Of a stretch of 33,969 bases of DNA, positions 24,821 to 31,650 are shown one piece after another. Both the position numbers and the translations under genes were made by a program. The DNA is from a bacterium. GTDB lineage: Bacteria; Actinomycetota; Acidimicrobiia; Acidimicrobiales; UBA8592. Each line of letters opens with the position of its first letter. The stretch's first letter is position 1. Location: assembly GCA_002713605.1 (NCBI GenBank), contig PATL01000030.1, positions 1 through 33,969 on the forward strand, written 5' to 3'. The notes beneath the pieces are model-generated. The model did no database searches. It was given only the letters and a program-made list of their open reading frames with translations, and was not told where the DNA came from.

Positions 24821-25866
24821 TGTCATTAGATATACCTGAAATACTTGAGTTGCCCAACAGCACCGAAGACGAACTCCGAAACCTATTCCATGAAAAAGGC
24901 TGGGGTGATGGTCTTCCCATGATCGCCCCCACACGCCATCGCGTTGAAGAAATGCTAAGAGCTTGCGAGTCTCATGATCCGGATGAAGTCATAGCAATAC
25001 TTCCTCCACGTTCTGGAATAGCAACGCGCCGAATCATAGCTATAAACGCTGTTATGGCAGGTTGCAAACCAGAACACTTACCCGTTCTTGTTTCTGCTAT
25101 ACGTGCGCTAAATGCACCGGAGATAAACCTCCGAGGTATTAATGCGACTACACATTGTGTTGCACCACTACTAATTGTGCACGGCAAAGCAGTCAAAGAC
25201 GGAAATTACAACAGTGGACTTGGAGCGTTCGGGCCAGGAAACCCCGCTAATGCGACCACTGGTCGAGCTATACGATTAATGCTTCATCACATTGCAGGAG
25301 CTATACCAGGAGTCGGAGATGCCTCAACTCAGGGAAGCCCAGCGAAGTATTCATATTGCGTAGCAGAAAACCTTGACTCATCCCCATGGGGTGGATACGC
25401 AAGAAGCGAAGGCATTGACGCAGAATCCGCTGTCACCATCCACTGCGGGGAGGCCCCACACAACGTTCATGACATGGAATCCTCAGAACCCTCACTAATA
25501 CTCGACAAGGTTGCGTCAGCAATGACATCATGGGGTCAAAACAACGCCCCCATAAGCCAGGGAGAATACTTTCTCGCCCTCTGTCCCGAACACGCCGCGA
25601 CGTGCGCACAAAATGGTTGGGGCAGGCACGACATTGCATCTTACGTATTTAACAAAGCCACGGTGAACGTAGGTGAAGCACGAGGAGCTTTTGAACTTCG
25701 AGCTTGGGCGCCTTGGCAAAATGCACTGAAAGATACAGACACCATGTCAATGACGGAAAAACCTGAAAATATCAAAATCTTTGTCACTGGCGGCGCTGGC
25801 AAACACAGCTCTGTCATACCAAGCTGGGGCATGACTAAAAGCGTAACAATACCAGTAACACCGTAA
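24820..25866 (+). CDS. Unknown protein, first gene of the UGSC selenoprotein operon
   Basis: This 348-residue soluble-looking protein has an N-terminal GWGDGLPMIAPTRHRVEEML element (about 26-45), then ILPPRSGIATRRIIAINAVMAGC and NATTHCVAPLLIVHGKA. A Gly-rich middle follows (GLGAFGPGNPANATTGRAIRL), then GWGRHDIASYVF and a C-terminal IFVTGGAGKHSSVIPSWG. Several Cys and His look conserved-type, but I recognise no enzyme family. As I recall, proteins with a GWxDGLPxxxPT start often neighbour UGSC proteins, so it may be the functional partner. ATG 24820 has no ribosome binding site; an in-frame start at 24790 would fall in the operator. The UGSC gene starts 8 bases after its stop. Confidence 0.72.
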   Translation: MSLDIPEILELPNSTEDELRNLFHEKGWGDGLPMIAPTRHRVEEMLRACESHDPDEVIAILPPRSGIATRRIIAINAVMAGCKPEHLPVLVSAIRALNAPEINLRGINATTHCVAPLLIVHGKAVKDGNYNSGLGAFGPGNPANATTGRAIRLMLHHIAGAIPGVGDASTQGSPAKYSYCVAENLDSSPWGGYARSEGIDAESAVTIHCGEAPHNVHDMESSEPSLILDKVASAMTSWGQNNAPISQGEYFLALCPEHAATCAQNGWGRHDIASYVFNKATVNVGEARGAFELRAWAPWQNALKDTDTMSMTEKPENIKIFVTGGAGKHSSVIPSWGMTKSVTIPVTP

Positions 25867-25873
25867 AGGGGAA

Positions 25874-26395
25874 ATGATGGAAATCTATACACCAAATGGA
25901 AAAACAGGAGAAACACCAAAGCTACTTTCTGACCCTATTCCCGTCCTGAGTGGACTATCAATGGGAGTCCTAGACAATACGAAACCCAATGCTGGCCTCC
26001 TGCTCAACAGACTAGCGGAGCGCCTCACGGATCGCGTTGGATTAAAATTAGCTTTAACAGAAACCAAAAACGCTGCACTCGCAGCCCCTGATCAGGTATT
26101 GGAAACTCTTTCGAAAGAGGTTCAAGTAGTATTGACAGGTTCAGCTGATTGAGGAAGCTGTACCTCATGGAGTGTCCATGACGCAATACAACTAGAAACA
26201 GCAGGCATTCCGACTGTGGTAATCACGACTAATAATTTCAGCAAACTCACGTACGAGGTAGCTAAATCATTTGGTCACAACAATCTTCGGATACTCACGG
26301 TTGGGCATCCACTTGGAGGCACAGACGAGACAACAGTCCTGCAATGGGCTGACGAGGCTGTTGAAGAAACGGTCCATTTACTTACTGGGAATTGA
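25874..26395 (+). CDS. UGSC-family selenoprotein (in-frame UGA)
   Basis: Read through the UGA at 26150-26152, this gives 173 residues. The N-terminal part has GVLDNTKPNAGLLLNRLAERL; the redox site is LTGSADUGSCTSWSVHDAI with U93 and C96, the U-x-x-C motif that names the family; the C-terminal part has LETAGIPTVVITT and LTVGHPLGGTDE. The segments on both sides of UGA belong to one family as I remember it, in which other members carry Cys at this place. AAAGGGGAA precedes the two adjacent ATGs. A perfect CATGGA/TCCATG hairpin starts 14 bases after UGA, fitting a SECIS. The reaction is not established; a redox or selenolate-nucleophile role is inferred. Conventional calling stops at 26152 and loses the active site. 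The SDR start follows 2 bases after the stop. Confidence 0.92.
26166..26180 (+). promoter_or_regulatory. Candidate bacterial SECIS hairpin in the UGSC gene
   Basis: CATGGA and TCCATG pair perfectly (6 bp) around a GUG loop whose first base is 20 bases after the UGA. The position, short loop and GU content agree with SelB-binding hairpins. An outer UGAGG/CCUCA pairing including the UGA itself is an alternative fold. Confidence 0.7.
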
Positions 26396-26397
26396 AC

Positions 26398-27207
26398 ATG
26401 GCTATTGAAATTGATTTACAAGACGAGAAGGCACTCATTACTGGTTCAGGAGCAGGAATCGGGCGAGAGATCGCAATATGGTTAGCTCGTTCTGGGGCTA
26501 CTGTTGTCGTTAACGATATGATTTACGATCGAGCTAATTCAGTAGCAGATGAAATCATTCGGGAAGGGGGAAAAGCTATCCCGATCACAGCTGATTGCAG
26601 AGACGATGCTGCCGTGGATGAATTGGTAAAGCGGAGTTTTGAGGTGATGGGTGGGTTAAGCATTGCTGTAAATAATATCGGCATGCTTCCACCGAATAGA
26701 GGCTTAAAACCCTTTGTCGAGTACCGCGGTGATGACTGGCGTGACATCATTGACCAGAATTTAACGCTCTCAGCCCTCTCTGGCCGCGCTGAAGCTGAAA
26801 TAATGGCGGAACATGGCGGAGGCGTAATCATCTTTGTTTCATCTGGGGAAACGACTCGCCCGTCCCCTTATAATGCAGCTTATGCGGCATCGAAAGCGGC
26901 TATAAATCACTTGGTTACTTCTATGGCTGTGGAATTAGGGCCGGCAGGAATACGGGTTTTAGCAGTTGCGCCGGGCACAACACTAACGGAGACTGTTGCC
27001 TCCGCTTTCACAGAAGAACGAGTGGAACAACTCGTTGCGTCAACTGCGCTGCGAAAAATGGTGGAACACGATGAACTTGCGCGACTCATTATTTTTTTAG
27101 CGAGCGACCTAGCACGATGCATTACTGGTCAGTTTATTATGGCCGATGCTGGAGCATTCCTCTCGAGAACTCGCCCAGGGAATCTTGAAGGTGTGCGTAA
27201 AGCATGA
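26398..27207 (+). CDS. SDR-family oxidoreductase in the UGSC operon
   Basis: This 269-residue short-chain dehydrogenase has ITGSGAGIG at about 14-22, VVNDM after the second strand (Asp-type, NAD-preferring by family rules), VNNIGM in place of NNAG, SSGETTRPSPYNAAYAASKAA with the catalytic Ser, Tyr and Lys, and GPAGIRVLAVAPG. ATG 26398 is the normal start: a TTG two codons earlier overlaps the selenoprotein stop. Its stop overlaps the next gene by ATGA. It probably oxidises or reduces an intermediate of the pathway served by the selenoprotein; the substrate is unknown. Confidence 0.92.
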   Translation: MAIEIDLQDEKALITGSGAGIGREIAIWLARSGATVVVNDMIYDRANSVADEIIREGGKAIPITADCRDDAAVDELVKRSFEVMGGLSIAVNNIGMLPPNRGLKPFVEYRGDDWRDIIDQNLTLSALSGRAEAEIMAEHGGGVIIFVSSGETTRPSPYNAAYAASKAAINHLVTSMAVELGPAGIRVLAVAPGTTLTETVASAFTEERVEQLVASTALRKMVEHDELARLIIFLASDLARCITGQFIMADAGAFLSRTRPGNLEGVRKA

Positions 27208-27458
27208 AACCTGAAGTAGCTCAAAAGCTCACTGATTTGATCGCTGAATTAGTTGCCCACGATGGTGGAACGGTCAAACTCATCAAGCACACAAACGACA
27301 GCATAGAGTTTGATCTACTATTAAAGGATGCGCAATGTGCCGAATGTGTTATGCCTAGTCATTTCCTTGAACAAATTTTTCTTGATCAAGCCCAAGCAAT
27401 CTATGATAATTTACGTTCGGTTCTAATTAATGATCCCCGAAGAGAGCAGGTTCTTTAA
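27204..27458 (+). CDS. Small NifU C-terminal-like protein with CxxC
   Basis: This 84-residue protein resembles the NifU C-terminal (Fe-S scaffold) domain: LIAELVAHDGGTVKLIKHTNDSIEFDLLL matches the IRP.L..DGG.V.L.......V.V.L pattern, and C45-A-E-C48 matches the CxxC cluster site. In the family this domain holds a labile [Fe-S] cluster for transfer. Here the Gly usually before the first Cys is replaced (KDAQC), so cluster binding may be altered. It is coupled to the SDR by ATGA and to the sulfatase by TAATG, so it is an integral operon member. It could alternatively handle metal or sulfur for the selenoprotein. Confidence 0.65.
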   Translation: MKPEVAQKLTDLIAELVAHDGGTVKLIKHTNDSIEFDLLLKDAQCAECVMPSHFLEQIFLDQAQAIYDNLRSVLINDPRREQVL

Positions 27459-29032
27459 TGCTTGCATCGCCGAAGAATGTCGCTGTCGTTCTTCTAGATT
27501 CACTAAATCGACATCTACTTGGTTGCTATGGAGGTACCGAGTTCTCCACTCCTAATCTTGACCGTTTCGCATCACAGCACGCAGTTCGATTTACGAACCA
27601 TGTCACCGGCTCGCTACCTTGCATGCCTGCACGTCATGATATCCTATGTGGAGCACTTGATTTCCTCTGGAAACCATGGGGGTCTATAGAAGTCTGGGAA
27701 GAACCAATAACCGCTATCCTTCGGGACCGAGGCGTTACATCCTATTTAGCGACTGACCATCCTCACCTATTTGAAACAGGAGGGGAGAATTACCATGCAG
27801 ACTTTAGTGGTTGGCAATACGTACGTGGCCATGAAGGGGATTTATGGCGAACATACAACGATCCGACATGGATGGGTTCACCTGCGATGCCAGCTCGACC
27901 CGGAGGGTGGTTTTGGTCAAGGTATGGGATTGATACTCCTGCACGAGGATATGACAGGTCTCGAACATTCTTCAGAGCTGAAGATGATTACCCTGGACCG
28001 CAAACGATGAAAGACGCTGAGCGCTTCCTTCGCGAAGCATCACCACATCATGACCGTTGGTTTCTATTCGTTGATGAGTTTGACCCACATGAGCCCTTTG
28101 ATACTCCCCCACCATGGTCCGGTATCTATTTTGATGAACCGTGGGATGATGAATGGATTATTTGGCCACCATATATTGATGGTGGAGTCACAAGCGGAGT
28201 AATCACGGAGAAAGAGGGGCGACACATACGCGCGAATTACGGTGCCAAATTATCAATGATTGACCATTGGTTCGGGCGTATCCTTGACACCTTTGATGAT
28301 ATGAACTTATGGCAAGACACGGCACTTATCGTATGTACTGATCACGGTCATTATCTTGGTGAGGAGCGAGAAGGACGGGACATATGGGGAAAGCCTGGGG
28401 TCCCTCAATATGAACCGTTAGGACACACTCCCCTTCTTTTTTCCTGGCCTGGTGTTGACGGTGGAGCAACAATTAATGCATTGACCACCAATGTTGACCT
28501 CTTTGCCACCTTGGCTGATGTCTTTGATGCGCAAGTCAATCATCGAACTCATGGATCATCGCTCAAGCCATTACTTACCAAAACCGCTACGACCATAAGG
28601 GACTGGGCAATAGGTGGCGTCTGGGGTAATTGGGGGCAGATCACGGACGGAAATCACAAGTACGCACGTTCAGCTGTTGACACAAATTTCCCTATTTCTA
28701 TTTATTCGAACAGGTGGTCGACAATGCCAATCCATTTTGACGGCATTGTGGGCATGCCACCCCCTGATCAGCGGGCATACCTTGACACAATGCCCGGCAC
28801 AGACATACCAGTACTTCGGCAACCTTTCGAACAAGGAGACCAAATGCCGATCTGGTCTTTCGGGAACCGAGCAGTCGGCAAGCATTACCTATTTGATGTC
28901 GCCACTGACCCCAATGAACGGGAAAACCGAATCGGTGAGAAGTCAGAAGGTGAAATGCTTGAACTTCTGCGAGTAGCTATGATCGAACTGGATGCACCCT
29001 CTGACCAATTTGAACGGATCGGGTTACGTTAA
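27458..29032 (+). CDS. Type I sulfatase-family hydrolase
   Basis: This 524-residue alkaline-phosphatase-superfamily protein has LLDSLNRHLLGCYG at about 12-25 (first metal Asp), then TGSLPCMPARHDILCG, where C55-x-P-x-R59 is the formylglycine motif of type I sulfatases. FVDEFDPHEPFDTP is in the middle, and CTDHGHYLGEE at about 292-302 provides the metal-binding Asp-His. It would hydrolyse sulfate (or phosphonate/phosphate) esters after Cys55 is converted to formylglycine; no maturase is in the window. No signal peptide is visible, so it is cytoplasmic. The start overlaps the previous stop (TAATG). The end overlaps the convergent dehydrogenase by 4 bases. Confidence 0.88.
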   Translation: MLASPKNVAVVLLDSLNRHLLGCYGGTEFSTPNLDRFASQHAVRFTNHVTGSLPCMPARHDILCGALDFLWKPWGSIEVWEEPITAILRDRGVTSYLATDHPHLFETGGENYHADFSGWQYVRGHEGDLWRTYNDPTWMGSPAMPARPGGWFWSRYGIDTPARGYDRSRTFFRAEDDYPGPQTMKDAERFLREASPHHDRWFLFVDEFDPHEPFDTPPPWSGIYFDEPWDDEWIIWPPYIDGGVTSGVITEKEGRHIRANYGAKLSMIDHWFGRILDTFDDMNLWQDTALIVCTDHGHYLGEEREGRDIWGKPGVPQYEPLGHTPLLFSWPGVDGGATINALTTNVDLFATLADVFDAQVNHRTHGSSLKPLLTKTATTIRDWAIGGVWGNWGQITDGNHKYARSAVDTNFPISIYSNRWSTMPIHFDGIVGMPPPDQRAYLDTMPGTDIPVLRQPFEQGDQMPIWSFGNRAVGKHYLFDVATDPNERENRIGEKSEGEMLELLRVAMIELDAPSDQFERIGLR

Positions 29033-30069
29033 ATACTTTTACCGTGTGGATGAACAGCTATTCGCATGTGGCGTTCAGTGTCTGTGGAATCGGTGAAAGC
29101 TTCGATAGCGCCATCAAGGTTGACATGCCCTGTCTGCCAAAAGCTTACATCTATCTTGCCCGAAGCTAGGGCATCCAATGAATCCGTATAGTCCTTTCCA
29201 ATGGGAGAACCGCCAAATTGAACGTTGATTCCCTTTGTGTGAGCGGAAGCAGTAAAGAGTACATCATCATTAAGGTTTTGGCCCGCTACAATAATGCGCG
29301 AAGACCAAGGGGCCGTAATGAGTATTTCATTCAGCACACCAGGCGCACCGACACATTCAACGACAACACAGCGCGATCCCATAGGTGCATTGAAGGTCCA
29401 AATACCCATGGGGTTCTCAGCTTTTGGGTCTACCACTACATCAGCTCCCATTTGTTCAGCTGATTTTCGCCTGAATGGCGAAGGATCTGAGGCGATTATA
29501 GGCCCAATTCCTTGCACTTTTAGCGCCGCTATGACAGCCAGCCCTATCGCACCGCAACCAACAATTAATGGGACTTCACTATCTTGAAGATCAGCTATTC
29601 GAGCATATTGAATTCCAACTGAGAGTGGCTCCATTAACGCAGCGGTTTCTGTTGACATATTTTCTGGTACTTTCTGAACCAGTTGCTCACTCAAAGCCAA
29701 ATACTCACCAAAGCCACCAGGGTAGTCATTAGAGTAGCCGAGCACAGCAAAACCATCTGGGCCAAATACTACCGGTTGGGAGACTACCCGATCACCCTCA
29801 TGAAAGTTACCTGTTACCGATTCTCCCAGTTCGACTATCTCACCACAGAATTCATGACCTAGAACGATATCCTCATCCGGATTGAAGTTAAAAGGACCTC
29901 CGAATTCTTGAGACCATTCTGAGAGTCGTTTCGCATTATGCACCATATGTAAATCACTTGCGCAGATACAACAACAAAGAGATTTAACAACGATCTGGCC
30001 TTCTTTCGGAGTTGGATCAGGGAATGCACTAACTCGCAATTCACCTTCACGTAATAGCAGCGCTTTCAT
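29029..30069 (-). CDS. Medium-chain alcohol dehydrogenase (zinc type)
   Basis: This 346-residue MDR protein has CCICASDLH at 33-41 (the CGICGSDLH catalytic-zinc segment with an unusual extra Cys in place of Gly), VLGHEFCGEIVELG at about 70-83 (the GHE motif), and a Rossmann region VPLIVGCGAIGLAVIAAL. The four-cysteine structural-zinc lobe is missing. Such enzymes oxidise alcohols with NAD(P). GGAGG stands before the ATG. It is convergent with the UGSC operon and divergent from the SDR at 30178, with about 100 bases between them, which may reflect a shared regulatory region. Confidence 0.88.
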   Translation of the reverse strand: MKALLLREGELRVSAFPDPTPKEGQIVVKSLCCCICASDLHMVHNAKRLSEWSQEFGGPFNFNPDEDIVLGHEFCGEIVELGESVTGNFHEGDRVVSQPVVFGPDGFAVLGYSNDYPGGFGEYLALSEQLVQKVPENMSTETAALMEPLSVGIQYARIADLQDSEVPLIVGCGAIGLAVIAALKVQGIGPIIASDPSPFRRKSAEQMGADVVVDPKAENPMGIWTFNAPMGSRCVVVECVGAPGVLNEILITAPWSSRIIVAGQNLNDDVLFTASAHTKGINVQFGGSPIGKDYTDSLDALASGKIDVSFWQTGHVNLDGAIEAFTDSTDTERHMRIAVHPHGKSI

Positions 30070-30177
30070 TAGTCCTCCGTTGTTTCAACATTAACCTGAG
30101 ATGGGTTGATAGTGAAACTGCCTCAATACCAATTGCATCTACAAGATAGTTGGTGAACAATAGACTTGGAGAATATT

Positions 30178-30960
30178 ATGAATAGCTCTAATGATTCATC
30201 TATCGAAGGGAAAGTAATACTCGTAACTGGTGGAACTGCCGGCATCGGGAAAGTAACAGTCAGGGCTTTATGTGCTCAGGGAGCATCCGTTGTCTTTACT
30301 GGACGTAACAAAGCAGCCGGCAACGAAATTCTTGAAGGCATCAAAAGTGATGGACACGATTGCATGTTTGTGCCTGCTGATCTTCGTGAAGCAGTTGGCA
30401 TAGCCAAAGTTATTGAGGCGTGCATGTCACAGCACGGCAGACTAGATGTCGCCTTTAACAACGCTGGGATTTTTGATAGTGCAGCATTATTCCATGAATA
30501 TACCGATGAGGACTGGGAAGAGATGGTTTCATCCAATCTCACGACTATTTTCCGATGCATGAAAGCGGAATTAGGAATCATGCTAAAACAAGACGAGGGT
30601 GCCATTATCAATAACGCGTCCGTTGCTGGCCACAGAGCAACCGAAAGAGCATCCCCGGGATATGTCGCTAGCAAACATGGCGTTATAGGGCTAACAAGAC
30701 AAGCCGCACTGCAGTACGCCAATTCAGGTATTCGCATTAATTCTATTTCTCCTGGACCAACATTTACTGCAACCCAGCAGCCCCTAGTGGACCAAGGCCC
30801 TGAGGCTGTGGCAGAGCATTTAACAACCCTGAATCCCCGATCCATGTTTATTTCTCCAGAAGAGATAGCCGATATCGTGATTTTTTTAGCTGGATCCTCG
30901 CCCGGGATGCTGACAGGGCAGGATATCGCCATTGACGGCGGACAATTGTATAAGTTATAG
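30178..30960 (+). CDS. SDR-family oxidoreductase
   Basis: This 260-residue short-chain dehydrogenase has VTGGTAGIGK at about 16-25, FTGRNK after the second strand (Arg, so perhaps NADP), NNAGIFD, the catalytic serine in NNASVAG, PGYVASKHG (Y-x3-K), and ends with IAIDGGQLYKL. ATG 30178 has GGAG at the right spacing; a TTG 12 bases earlier also opens the frame but lacks such a site. A cupin gene follows after about 75 bases on the same strand. The substrate is unknown. Confidence 0.92.
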   Translation: MNSSNDSSIEGKVILVTGGTAGIGKVTVRALCAQGASVVFTGRNKAAGNEILEGIKSDGHDCMFVPADLREAVGIAKVIEACMSQHGRLDVAFNNAGIFDSAALFHEYTDEDWEEMVSSNLTTIFRCMKAELGIMLKQDEGAIINNASVAGHRATERASPGYVASKHGVIGLTRQAALQYANSGIRINSISPGPTFTATQQPLVDQGPEAVAEHLTTLNPRSMFISPEEIADIVIFLAGSSPGMLTGQDIAIDGGQLYKL

Positions 30961-31036
30961 GTCGCTTATTGCTCGTAATCGCTTATTTCAACGTATTGCG
31001 TTAATGTTTGACAAAAGAATCTAAGAAAGGGTAGTC

Positions 31037-31576
31037 ATGGGCGTGAGAAGAGTAGTTACAGGGCACAACAATGAAGGGAACGCTATATTTGCTAGCGATG
31101 AGATTGTGGAACCCACAACTTTATCTTTACTTCCAGGAGCTGAGTTCTTTCAACTTTGGGGCGCAGATGAGATTCCCACGTTCCCAGACGCCGGCAGTTG
31201 CCCCCCCCACACAACCTACTTTCCTCCCTTAGGAGGTTACCGGTTTGGAATTTTTACTGTACAGCCGGACACTGAAGCTTCCATGATGCCAGAGAATTTT
31301 GATATTGAAGCCGCAATCATGGAGGTAGAAGAGAAATTACCAGGAATGGCAGAACATCTCGAAACAGATAACCCTGGGATGCACACCACTGACACGGTTG
31401 ATTACGAATTCGTTATTTCCGGTGAAGTTGTTCTAGAGCTTGATGAGGGGGCCGAAGTTACTCTTAAAGCCGGAGACACGGTCGTTCAAAATGGAACGCG
31501 CCACGCTTGGCGAAACAGAACTAATGAACCCGCAGTATTAGTAGTAGTTCTCATTGGAGCCAAAAGGGACACTTGA
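31037..31576 (+). CDS. Cupin-domain protein
   Basis: This 179-residue protein has a C-terminal single cupin barrel: TVDYEFVISGEVVLELDEGAEVTLKAGDTVVQNGTRHAWRN contains the G-x5-P-like and G-D-x-x-x-x-x-x-x-x-H-x-W pieces typical of bacterial cupins annotated as regulators or oxygenase-like proteins. The usual two His of motif 1 are replaced by TVDYEF, so metal binding is doubtful. The N-terminal 60 residues resemble the repeated start (ARRVVTGHD..G.A) of actinobacterial cupins. AAGGGTAGTC precedes the ATG. It follows an SDR on the same strand and may modify or bind its product; this is inference. Confidence 0.82.
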   Translation: MGVRRVVTGHNNEGNAIFASDEIVEPTTLSLLPGAEFFQLWGADEIPTFPDAGSCPPHTTYFPPLGGYRFGIFTVQPDTEASMMPENFDIEAAIMEVEEKLPGMAEHLETDNPGMHTTDTVDYEFVISGEVVLELDEGAEVTLKAGDTVVQNGTRHAWRNRTNEPAVLVVVLIGAKRDT

Positions 31577-31650
31577 TGATTCAAATTGATCATAAAAACG
31601 TCAACGACTCCGAAGATGAGCTTGTCGAGCCAGAAACATTATTTATGTAG
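31576..31650 (+). CDS. Possible 24-codon ORF coupled to the cupin gene
   Basis: The ATG overlaps the cupin TGA (TGATG), and the frame runs 24 codons with an acidic product before TAG, overlapping the 3' end of the convergent helicase by 8 bases. Only the coupling supports it; it may be a remnant of a longer gene or chance. Confidence 0.2.
   Translation: MIQIDHKNVNDSEDELVEPETLFM

Noticed and set aside
26150..26395. Separate short gene or intergenic region after a real stop
   Set aside because: The frame is the same as upstream, the sequence belongs to one family on both sides, and UGA lies on the U-G-S-C site.
29029..30932. Long antisense frames over the dehydrogenases (for example 30276-30932 minus)
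   Set aside because: They mirror well-supported SDR and MDR genes, show low-complexity Ser/Ala-rich products and match no family.
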